From assembly GCA_910586975.1 (NCBI GenBank), contig CAJUKX010000019.1, positions 1 to 49,771 of the forward strand: a stretch of 49,771 nt of DNA, in the 5' to 3' direction. Source of the DNA: an uncultured Muribaculaceae bacterium. Its GTDB lineage: Bacteria; Bacteroidota; Bacteroidia; Bacteroidales; Muribaculaceae. Both the position numbers and the translations under genes were made by a program. This document shows, in pieces, positions 1 through 6,853 of this stretch. Below the pieces are notes generated by a model. The model was not told the origin of the DNA. It searched no databases and worked only from the letters and a program-made list of their open reading frames with translations. Positions within the stretch are counted from its first letter, which is position 1, and every line of letters begins with the position of its first letter.

Positions 1-1
1 A

Positions 2-1000
2 ACAGGAATAAAGAATATGAAAATCAATGCGATAGTGGGGAATCCGCCGTATCAAATCATGGATGGAGGTGCTGGAGTTAGTGCAAAACCTGTATATAAC
101 CTATTTGTTGAAATTGCAAAACAAATAGCTCCTAACTATATTTCTATGATTATGCCTTCTCGATGGTTTGCAGGAGGGAAAGGACTGGACTCTTTCAGAG
201 AAAGTATGTTATCTGATAAAAGAATTAGCCATATCTTTGACTATGTAAATGCCAAAGATTGTTTTCCTACAGCAAGTATTGGTGGTGGTGTCAATTATAT
301 TTTATGGGATGTAAACTACAAAGGCAATTGTAGTATCACGACTATTCAAGGAACGCAACGAGACATGGAACAGCGTCCATTAAACCAATTTTCAGTATTT
401 ATTCGCTATAACTCGGCTATTCATATAGTGCATAAATGTCAATCTGATAATTCTTTTGCATCAATAGTTAACTCTCGTAATCCATTCGGACTATCATCTA
501 ATATCCGTGGTGAAAAGACGGGAGAAATCCGTCTAATAACAAGTGCTGGAACATCATGGCTATCAAAATCTGTAATTGCCCCTACTAATCAACTTCTTTC
601 AAAATATAAAATTTTGATGAGTAAGGTTACTGCTGAACATGCGGGAGAACCAGATAAAAAAGGACAATTTAAGATAATCTCCAGAACAGAGATTATTGGA
701 CCTAATGATGTGTGTACAGATTCCTACCTTATTGTTGGAGCTTCCGAGAGTAAGTTAGTTGTTGAAAACGAATATAAATATATCCAAACACGCTTTTTTC
801 GTTTCTTACTAATGCTCTCTGTATCATCTATAAACTTATCCTCAGAAAAATTTCAATTTATTCCATTACAAGATTTCACTTCCAACAGCGATATAAATTG
901 GAGTAGGAGCATATCTGAAATAGATACTCAACTCTATGCAAAATACGGTCTATCAGAAGATGAAATATCCTTTATAGAATCAATGATAAAGCCAATGTAA
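2..1000 (+). CDS. Eco57I-like adenine-specific DNA methylase, C-terminal part
   Basis: The frame is open to the window edge, so this is probably the 3' part of a longer gene. The first in-frame ATG is at 17, only eight codons before an NPPY motif (residues 9-12 from that ATG). NPPY is motif IV of N6-adenine methyltransferases and normally sits mid-protein, after the SAM-binding motif, which is not present here. The following sequence (IMPSRWF..., a GGGVNYILWD-like stretch) fits Eco57I-type restriction-modification methylases. The C-terminal part would be target recognition. Modification of a defence target is inferred from family and from the neighbouring RM genes. It converges on the minus-strand RloAB operon, separated by a hairpin terminator. 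Confidence 0.75.
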   Translation, partial: TGIKNMKINAIVGNPPYQIMDGGAGVSAKPVYNLFVEIAKQIAPNYISMIMPSRWFAGGKGLDSFRESMLSDKRISHIFDYVNAKDCFPTASIGGGVNYILWDVNYKGNCSITTIQGTQRDMEQRPLNQFSVFIRYNSAIHIVHKCQSDNSFASIVNSRNPFGLSSNIRGEKTGEIRLITSAGTSWLSKSVIAPTNQLLSKYKILMSKVTAEHAGEPDKKGQFKIISRTEIIGPNDVCTDSYLIVGASESKLVVENEYKYIQTRFFRFLLMLSVSSINLSSEKFQFIPLQDFTSNSDINWSRSISEIDTQLYAKYGLSEDEISFIESMIKPM

Positions 1001-1006
1001 ATAAAA

Positions 1007-1035
1007 GAGGGCAAGTATCATCGTCTCTTGCCCTC
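1007..1035. terminator. Bidirectional hairpin terminator between convergent genes
   Basis: A perfect 9-bp stem (GAGGGCAAG / CTTGCCCTC) with an 11-nt loop lies 7 bases after the methylase stop codon. On the minus strand the stem is followed by a U-rich run, so it can also end the RloAB operon. Confidence 0.75.
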
Positions 1036-1043
1036 GTAAAAAA

Positions 1044-1217
1044 TTACTTTTCTTTAGTTACACCCTTAAATGGTGTACCATCCTGTTTTACATCAATAAA
1101 GCGTCCTGTATCTTTATCCCGTTTTACCCATTGTTCTGTTTTGGGATTAAAAACCTGAGAACGTTTTCTCACTGCACCATTGCGATGTCCATCACCTGAC
1201 GGTGGATTTGTTGCCAT
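1044..1217 (-). CDS. 57-aa basic protein at the end of the RloAB operon
   Basis: Small ORF starting MATNPPSGDGHRNGAVRKRS and ending KGVTKEK, rich in Lys/Arg/Asp, with no signal peptide or membrane segment. It starts 12 bp after the stop of the frameshifted extension of the preceding gene and ends just before the 1007-1035 terminator, so it is the last gene of the operon. I have the impression of similar short proteins (NPPxGDGHRxGAVRxRSQ..., ...GKPFKGVRKEK) recurring in Bacteroidetes, but I cannot name a family. Function unknown; defence accessory by position only. Confidence 0.65.
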   Translation of the reverse strand: MATNPPSGDGHRNGAVRKRSQVFNPKTEQWVKRDKDTGRFIDVKQDGTPFKGVTKEK

Positions 1218-1229
1218 AACCTTTTGTTT

Positions 1230-1496
1230 TTATAGTTGTTCTATGATTTTTTGCATTGCTTCACTACCCTTTGTTAATAGATTTTTTGCTGCCTCTTTGG
1301 TATTCAATTTTTCAATGCTTAATCCTACATAGGCTAAAGATTGTTTTTCATTGTCTTTTGTGATTTTCGCCCCATTATGATGAGCAAGTGAAAGTATTGA
1401 ACGTAATGTCCTTTCGTTTTTTAAGAAAGTATTAAGTTCCGTATCATTAATTTTAAGATGCTCAAATAATCTATGTAAGTATGCAATCGATGCTCC
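1230..1496 (-). other. -1 frame extension of the 458-aa gene after an A-AAA-AAG slippery site
   Basis: In the -1 frame, 88 codons continue without a stop from the A AAA AAG heptamer (1502-1496) to TAA at 1230-1232. The peptide begins GASIAYLHRLFEHLKINDTE and ends EAMQKIIEQL. It has ordinary composition with regular helical spacing, whereas the zero-frame tail (24 residues, ending MIRNLILS) does not look like a protein end. Joining the frames gives a 522-aa product. Possible explanations are a one-base deletion in an original run of 8 A (7 A are present), a sequencing error, phase variation, or programmed -1 frameshifting of the dnaX type. Confidence 0.75.
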
Positions 1497-2797
1497 TTTT
1501 TTTCTTCTTCTGTAGGATTAAGGATATTTTTATAGAGTTCTGCCTTATTTAGACTATCATAAAACATCAATCCGATTTGTTGAAGTAACTGACTGAGTGC
1601 GAAATAATCATTATCCTGCAAAAGGTTAATTTTATCAGGAATTTCGCTCTGAGCATGATTCAGAGACTTGACAAGCGGAAATTTATACTTGCCTTCCCAC
1701 TTGCTTAATAAATTTTTGTATGTGTCCCTGAAAACGAAATCAATTGATTCAGCAGAAGAATTCCAATTACCTTGAATCATTGTTTCTTGAAAATGCCCGC
1801 TAAAACCGCGACCGTTAGGAGCGATGTTGTAACCTTTCCAAACATTTTGTTCTCTGTATGGGAGATCTAAAACATCTTTTAAAAAGGCAACAATATAATT
1901 TTCGTTTACGTTGTCGCAACGGATAGAGAAACTTGGTGTAGTGATTCTAAGTGGTTCAATCACATATTTTTCGCGTCCCATATAGAGAGAGTGTAATTTC
2001 TTATCAAAGAAAATTGGAGTATATGGGGAGGTTTTTTCATCAGAAAATATGTCTAACCCGTTCTCATCTGTCGCAATAATATATTGAGCGTTCATAGATT
2101 TCATGTATTCTTTAAGTGGTGTGTACTTAAAAACAGACTTTCCATTGAACCAATTACGCATATTGGTAAAACACGGATTCACCATAATATTGTAATGCTG
2201 TAATGCAGTCCGACTTATGTCTTCTCCTTGTTCAGAAGTACATTTATATTTAAAAGTTGGAGAGTAATCATTAAAATTGTATTCAATTTCTGATTGACAG
2301 TGGCAGATCAAATCCATTCCTTTTGCTGCCATAAATTCAGTAAGGTGTTTATTAAGTATTCTTGCGGAAGTATCTGTAATTTCACAAGCAAGAATGTCGT
2401 TATCATCAAAAAACTGAGTTACATTCCCTTTATGTACTTCATATAAATTATGGTAAAAAACAATTTCTTCTGCAATTCTAATCTGAATGAATCGTTCAGA
2501 CCCATTTTTGAAGTCACGAATTATTGTCAATGGTTCAAAGCCATCGTGTGCAAAAGGTTTATATACACATCCATTGACTAAGGCACCTCGCACATTGTCA
2601 GGAATATCCACCATATATGATGATAGCGCATCTGTTGCCTTAGATGGAGTTGCCAAATAGCACCAGTATTTATAGTAAATATCAATTGCTCCGTCTTTGT
2701 AATGTTGCTTCTTGTATAACCACACCCAATCATTTTCAAGGAAATGTTTGGACAGAAGTTCTATATGCTGTTTGTGTTCAAATTCTTCTTGTGTCAT
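1421..2797 (-). CDS. Unrecognised 458-aa protein, third gene of the RloAB operon (frameshifted C-terminus)
   Basis: Starts MTQEEFEHKQHIELLSKHFL, 27 bp after the RloB stop, on the same strand. The sequence is rich in aromatic and charged residues, with several Cys/His (for example around LICHCQSEIEY), no signal peptide and no membrane helices, so it is probably cytoplasmic. I do not recognise the fold. The annotated stop at 1421 is probably not the natural end: after residue 434 the reading frame continues more plausibly in -1 (see 1230-1496). Position suggests an effector, target-recognition or sensor partner for the RloA ATPase and RloB TOPRIM-like protein. That role is inference only. Confidence 0.7.
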   Translation of the reverse strand: MTQEEFEHKQHIELLSKHFLENDWVWLYKKQHYKDGAIDIYYKYWCYLATPSKATDALSSYMVDIPDNVRGALVNGCVYKPFAHDGFEPLTIIRDFKNGSERFIQIRIAEEIVFYHNLYEVHKGNVTQFFDDNDILACEITDTSARILNKHLTEFMAAKGMDLICHCQSEIEYNFNDYSPTFKYKCTSEQGEDISRTALQHYNIMVNPCFTNMRNWFNGKSVFKYTPLKEYMKSMNAQYIIATDENGLDIFSDEKTSPYTPIFFDKKLHSLYMGREKYVIEPLRITTPSFSIRCDNVNENYIVAFLKDVLDLPYREQNVWKGYNIAPNGRGFSGHFQETMIQGNWNSSAESIDFVFRDTYKNLLSKWEGKYKFPLVKSLNHAQSEIPDKINLLQDNDYFALSQLLQQIGLMFYDSLNKAELYKNILNPTEEEKKEHRLHTYIDYLSILKLMIRNLILS

Positions 2798-2824
2798 ATT
2801 TTATTTCATATTGATGAATCAAAT

Positions 2825-3439
2825 TCATAGTTTGTTAAGTATATTGATAACCTTATGAATCTCAGAATATGCCTTCAAATCCTCCGGCGATTCCTTACAG
2901 AGTTGGCACAATTTTTCTGAGTTTAACATCGCGCGCTCCAAATCACCATTCTCTGTCAGGTATTTATAGAGATTGGTGCGTATGAAATACCGTTTTGTCT
3001 TTTCATATCCCGGCATATATTTCTGCAATTCAGGAAGCAGTTGTTCGTAACTCTCGTATCGCCGACAGGCCACATTAGGCAAGAAGTGGAGCAGAAACCA
3101 AAACTCCGTGCAAGGATTCGTTTCTACAAACATCACCTTTCCGGCATATTTCTTCTTGCTATACTCTTTCTTTGCTCGTTGGTATAGTTGCATTTCGGAA
3201 GGATATTGATACAGCCTGTCCATATCAAACAGGCATACGATATAATCATATTGCTTACTCAAATAGGACTCAACCAGTTTCAGGATATGATTGATGTCGC
3301 TATGCTGCGGAAAAGCCGGCGCAACCTTGAAAGGATAGCGACACGCAATTCTCAGAGAATCGAAATAGAACCATTCCGTTTCTCCCTCGCCAATGATGGC
3401 GATACTTTTTGTTACTGTCCGTCCCATATCATTAGTCAT
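2825..3439 (-). CDS. rloB: RloB-like protein (TOPRIM-like fold)
   Basis: 204 aa. An acidic cluster GEGETEWFYFDSL (E18, E20, E22) is followed by an FDMDRL motif (D71, D73). This spacing matches RloB-family proteins, whose core resembles a TOPRIM metal-binding nuclease fold. The alternative start M5 removes four residues. It overlaps the end of the rloA-like gene by 8 bp, so translation is probably coupled. RloA/RloB pairs were first noted next to type I restriction genes and resemble in layout other ATPase plus TOPRIM defence pairs such as PARIS (AriA/AriB). Nuclease activity here is inferred from the acidic residues. Confidence 0.75.
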   Translation of the reverse strand: MTNDMGRTVTKSIAIIGEGETEWFYFDSLRIACRYPFKVAPAFPQHSDINHILKLVESYLSKQYDYIVCLFDMDRLYQYPSEMQLYQRAKKEYSKKKYAGKVMFVETNPCTEFWFLLHFLPNVACRRYESYEQLLPELQKYMPGYEKTKRYFIRTNLYKYLTENGDLERAMLNSEKLCQLCKESPEDLKAYSEIHKVINILNKL

Positions 3440-4730
3440 TCAGGTTGATATACTGACTACCTAAGAACGGCAACTTTACCAATTTTCCCTGCTTGTAAGC
3501 ATTGTATGGGGAAAGATTCTTGTGCAGTCCAAGAGAAGACAGGCGTACTATTTTAGTTTCGCCAAGTTCGTCTTTGTCGGTGAACCATATCGTATCACGG
3601 CGAATAAAATCCTCATTGAGAAGATTGATGTCGTGCGTTGTCAATAGCAACTGAGATGTTCCGTCGCTGTTTGCCAAAAATACTTTTATGAAATAAGCCA
3701 ACAGTTCATAATGAATACTTGTCTCCACTTCATCAATGGGCATAAACCTATTGGTCTTTAACAGGTAATTCAGTATCACCGCCATTCCCAAGAACCTCAT
3801 GGTGCCATTGGACTCGTATTCTTCCGACAAATCATATACTTTATCGCCTGCCTTATGCCTGAAGGTCAATTCCGTATTTGTAATTTTCCCCTTTCTAAGC
3901 ATTTCAGCCTTTGCATCTTTATCAATAGGGGCATTCTGAATCAGTTGTTCCAATTCAGGGGTAATCAGCTCTTCCTCTTCGTTTAATACCACATCTTCTA
4001 TATTGAAATCGGACGCTTTCAGGAAATTTAAAATGAATTTCTTCAAATCTCCTGCCTCGTCTTTATCCAATCGTGATTTGACATATCCCGAAAGCAACAT
4101 ACCGGGAGCCAATACATCTTTTACCTGCTTGGCAAAATAATCGTACACATCATTCAGCCTTGTCCGTTCCACGTTGCTTTTGCCAAACGCGGCAAGCACA
4201 CTGCAATTATTGATAGTGTTGCCGGAAATCACATCCTGGCTTTTCTTCGTCATTTTCAGATTTACGCCAAAGTCAATGGTCGTGGAATCTGTTGCGGCAT
4301 CATAACTTCGGTTGTACAGCTTGGTCGGGCGAATGGAATCATAAACAATCAATGTCTCGGAATAGATATGCTTTGCGTCCAATTCAAAACTAAGGATGTA
4401 CTTCGACTGGTTGATATAGAACACCATTGACATCTTTGTCTTCTCGTTCCTTGAGGTGTCATCCAACATGAAAGGGACAACTCCGGTTTTCTCAGTCCTG
4501 TCTTTAGGCATTCTCAAAACCAGCATCTTGAAGAATTCAATGGCATTTAATATATTCGTTTTACCGGAAGCGTTAGCACCATAGATGATGCCCACTTTCA
4601 GTAATCTTACACCGTCCTTAACTTCATACGAGTACTCATCAGACATAAAAGTATCTGCCGATGGTTCAAAACTGATTTTCTGAACCGACTTAATGGAGAA
4701 AAAATTCTCAATGCTGAACTCTGCTATCAT
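3432..4730 (-). CDS. rloA: RloA-like AAA/ABC-type ATPase
   Basis: 432 aa. An N-terminal strand-rich start (IENFFSIKSVQ) typical of SMC/RecF-like AAA_15/AAA_21 ATPases is followed by Walker A GANASGKT (51-58). Near the C-terminus is an IDEVETSIHYELLAYFIKVF segment with Walker B-like acidic residues, then a QLLLTTHD switch-like motif. No membrane segment. It heads the operon RloA-RloB-458/522 aa-57 aa behind a good promoter at 4759-4789. Family knowledge: such ATPases sense invasion and license a partner nuclease or toxin. The specific trigger is unknown. Confidence 0.8.
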   Translation of the reverse strand: MIAEFSIENFFSIKSVQKISFEPSADTFMSDEYSYEVKDGVRLLKVGIIYGANASGKTNILNAIEFFKMLVLRMPKDRTEKTGVVPFMLDDTSRNEKTKMSMVFYINQSKYILSFELDAKHIYSETLIVYDSIRPTKLYNRSYDAATDSTTIDFGVNLKMTKKSQDVISGNTINNCSVLAAFGKSNVERTRLNDVYDYFAKQVKDVLAPGMLLSGYVKSRLDKDEAGDLKKFILNFLKASDFNIEDVVLNEEEELITPELEQLIQNAPIDKDAKAEMLRKGKITNTELTFRHKAGDKVYDLSEEYESNGTMRFLGMAVILNYLLKTNRFMPIDEVETSIHYELLAYFIKVFLANSDGTSQLLLTTHDINLLNEDFIRRDTIWFTDKDELGETKIVRLSSLGLHKNLSPYNAYKQGKLVKLPFLGSQYINLND

Positions 4731-4758
4731 AATCGTTGATTTTATCTATTGTATGGTG

Positions 4759-4789
4759 CAAAGATACAAATAAAATCTCATACAACAAA
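4759..4789 (-). promoter_or_regulatory. Promoter of the RloAB operon
   Basis: On the minus strand, TTTG (4789-4786), 19 bp, TATCTTTG (4766-4759) matches the Bacteroidetes -33/-7 consensus. The rloA ATG at 4730 lies about 28 bp downstream of the -7 box. Confidence 0.8.
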
Positions 4790-5083
4790 TTATAAATACG
4801 ATTATTGTAGAAAAACTACGCAATACAAATATAAAATCAGTGAATATCTATTTGTTGTGGTTATAAATTAACCGTCTGATTATCTCCGGAAGGTGTTGAC
4901 TGATTTGAGGACGGTAAACGAATGTGGATTATGCAGCCAAAGAAGTTAATTGTCCTATGCCATTTGCGCCATCTCTTGATTCTATTTACGATGGCTAAAT
5001 AGTGATGCTAAAATGGTACTAAATTACAAAACTACTCTTTTATGCACTCTATAAAATATAGTAAATCAGTTTATTATATAATT
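4790..5083. other. AT-rich intergenic stretch, no clear gene
   Basis: About 300 bp between rloA and the 283-aa gene. A 24-codon plus-strand stretch (4922 on, reading VDYAAKEVNCPMPFAPSLDS before a stop) looks protein-like but is cut off by stops on both sides, so it may be a gene remnant. No repeat or RNA structure was recognised. Confidence 0.4.
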
Positions 5084-5935
5084 TTATATCTTGTAGCCCA
5101 TGAATTCAGGATATTTCCGTACAATTTCATTGATAGCACGGGTATAGTCCTCCTCTTTAGCCTTTCTTCGAGGTATCTGAGCTTTATAAATATCATTTAT
5201 TCTATCTCGCAATTCTTCATTGGGTATAGATTGCTGAATTTGGAAGTAACTTGCTTTCATGTCACTAAAGTTAATCCAATTCTCATCTTTAGTCAATATG
5301 TCCGTTGGAGTAAGAATAATATAGTCTCCGTTAAAATAAGGCAACTCGAATACTTCTGGCATCCAAGATTCCAGATTATAGTCAAAATATACCTTGCTCA
5401 CATTTATTCTTCTTCTTTGAGTCTCAGCAAGATTTCTTATTGCGAACTCTTGTGTATACCGCAATAAATACTGTTTAATCAGATTGCACGTAAAATCACT
5501 GATATTATCTCTGCCTACACCAGACTTGAAAAGGCCTAATTTTTCAAGATGAGAAGTGTTGGTGATAGTCTCATTGTTTAGGTCTTTATAGACATTGACA
5601 ATAGCCTCGCTCATTGAGCGACCAAACTTTCCACCCAAACCAGCCCCGCAATTCCCTTTTTCACTATACCCTAACCATACTTGCTTAACTTCCGGGAAAC
5701 GATACCAACGTTTGATTTTTTCATCAGAAATATGACCATCCAACATTTTTTCGCGAAGGAATGTGAGATATTTGATAATCCCATCGTGCAGATTTCGATA
5801 TTCCGGCTTCTCACTGGCATAAAGCAAAAATGGGTCTACAAATAATGGCAAATCGTTGAGTAACGAAATATTGAGCGCTCCGTACTCTTCAAGAACGCTC
5901 TCTTCAATTCCAAATATTTCAGAGAAATATACCAT
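5084..5935 (-). CDS. Unrecognised 283-aa cytoplasmic protein in defence island
   Basis: Begins MVYFSEIFGIEESVLEEYGA and continues with a LNDLPLFVDPFLLY segment, then a glycine-rich stretch (GNCGAGLGGKFGRS) and a basic C-terminus (IPRRKAKEEDY). No signal peptide, no membrane helix and no nucleotide-binding loop that I can recognise. It lies alone between the RloAB promoter and the tail of the type I RM operon, 95 bp from the last mini-gene of that operon. Given its position between two defence operons, a defence role is plausible but not shown. It may be shorter than relatives, because the following 300 bp are AT-rich and gene-poor. Confidence 0.6.
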   Translation of the reverse strand: MVYFSEIFGIEESVLEEYGALNISLLNDLPLFVDPFLLYASEKPEYRNLHDGIIKYLTFLREKMLDGHISDEKIKRWYRFPEVKQVWLGYSEKGNCGAGLGGKFGRSMSEAIVNVYKDLNNETITNTSHLEKLGLFKSGVGRDNISDFTCNLIKQYLLRYTQEFAIRNLAETQRRRINVSKVYFDYNLESWMPEVFELPYFNGDYIILTPTDILTKDENWINFSDMKASYFQIQQSIPNEELRDRINDIYKAQIPRRKAKEEDYTRAINEIVRKYPEFMGYKI

Positions 5936-6022
5936 TGGTCCTAATTGTTAATGTGTAAATTATGCTATATACTTAACAAGTCATATGACAGCCATCTCTT
6001 CATGGAAGGGTATGGCGGAGAT

Positions 6023-6043
6023 GCCGAAGTTTAAATCTTCGGC
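6023..6043 (-). terminator. Hairpin at the end of the type I RM / SLATT operon
   Basis: A perfect 7-bp stem GCCGAAG / CTTCGGC with a 7-nt loop overlaps the stop codon of the 50-aa mini-gene. There is no strong U-tract, so termination efficiency is uncertain. Confidence 0.4.
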
Positions 6044-6183
6044 ACCTCGCGGGTATGGTTTGTGGATGTCACATTATTTTTGGGGGGAGGAGGCGGGGGT
6101 ACAACATATTTTATCTGTGGCAAAACGAGCTCTTCCCGTGTGCCAGAATCAGATGGTTTATTTATTTGCTTTGGTGGTATCAT
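6031..6183 (-). CDS. 50-aa polyproline mini-protein, paralogue of the 39-aa one
   Basis: Reads from ATG 6183 to TAA 6031. It contains the block LPQIKYVVPPPPPPKNN, which aligns with VPNIRFSAPPPPPKKK of the neighbouring 39-aa protein: P-x-I-[RK]-[FY]-x-x-P5/6-K. Two adjacent reading frames sharing this block argues for real coding and a tandem paralogue pair. It starts 35 bp after the 39-aa stop and is the last gene of the operon that ends at the 6023-6043 hairpin. No signal peptide. Function unknown. A short proline-rich ligand, or a regulator of the upstream SLATT protein, is a guess from position. Confidence 0.6.
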   Translation of the reverse strand: MIPPKQINKPSDSGTREELVLPQIKYVVPPPPPPKNNVTSTNHTREVPKI

Positions 6184-6217
6184 AAATGTATAAACTAATT
6201 AGTTCTAAAGTATATGC

Positions 6218-6337
6218 TCATTTCTTTTTAGGGGGTGGAGGTGGGGCACTAAAACGAATATTGGGTACTTCGCCATGGACATTAGCGATTTTCGCAGTTC
6301 CACTCACAGTGGGCTTAGAATTTCCTTTATCAGACAT
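6218..6337 (-). CDS. 39-aa polyproline mini-protein, translationally coupled to the SLATT gene
   Basis: ATG at 6337 overlaps the last 8 bases of the SLATT-like gene (ATGTCTGA contains both its start and the upstream stop), a strong sign of coupled translation. The peptide starts MSDKGNSKPTVSGTAK and ends with PNIRFSAPPPPPKKK. The C-terminal block is shared with the following 50-aa protein. It has a basic, proline-rich tail and no hydrophobic segment. I do not know this family. Co-translation with a membrane effector suggests a direct partner, inhibitor or regulator. Confidence 0.65.
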   Translation of the reverse strand: MSDKGNSKPTVSGTAKIANVHGEVPNIRFSAPPPPPKKK

Positions 6338-6842
6338 TATATTTAGAGTTTAAGTAATTTAAAGCTTCATCATTGAGATGTTCGTTATCGGGGACTTTTC
6401 TCACAATGGAATCTAACAACGGAGAAAGTTTGCTGATTTGTTTTTTCTTCTTCGTGAGAAGTGTTTTTAGATCTGAATCGGTAGCCGAATCGACTCTAAA
6501 TGAAAGAATGCCATCTTCAATATCGGATAAAATCTCTGCAAATTTACCCTGCAATACTCGCAATTCAGACAACTCTTTTTCTGATTGAGTTAGAAATGGT
6601 TTAAATTTTTCAAGTATGGCTTCTAATCCGGTAAGAATAGATGCAATAAGGGTAAACAGTGGGTGAAGTTTATATAATGCGGCGCCGATGAGTGGAAGCG
6701 CAATAATAATCCATTCATAAATGCGATTCCGTCGTTTCATTTTGTTGGAGTAACGAGTACAACATAGCTCATAAACCTTTACCGTTTGAGCTGTGTACCA
6801 TAGGTCTTTCCAGACTAAATTATCCATTGTCTCTCCTGACAT
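6330..6842 (-). CDS. SLATT-like two-transmembrane effector
   Basis: 170 aa. A charged N-terminus is followed by two hydrophobic helices (WIIIALPLIGAALY and FTLIASILTGLEAIL, about residues 44-75), then a long charged helical tail. This layout matches SLATT (SMODS- and SLOG-associating 2TM) proteins. These are predicted to form membrane pores in nucleotide-signalling and other defence systems. It starts 11 bp after the hsdR stop, so it is co-transcribed with the restriction enzyme. A backup cell-suicide role, active when restriction fails or is disturbed, is inferred. Sequence conservation in the family is low, so the call rests on topology and context. Confidence 0.65.
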   Translation of the reverse strand: MSGETMDNLVWKDLWYTAQTVKVYELCCTRYSNKMKRRNRIYEWIIIALPLIGAALYKLHPLFTLIASILTGLEAILEKFKPFLTQSEKELSELRVLQGKFAEILSDIEDGILSFRVDSATDSDLKTLLTKKKKQISKLSPLLDSIVRKVPDNEHLNDEALNYLNSKYNV

Positions 6843-6853
6843 ATAATTCTATA

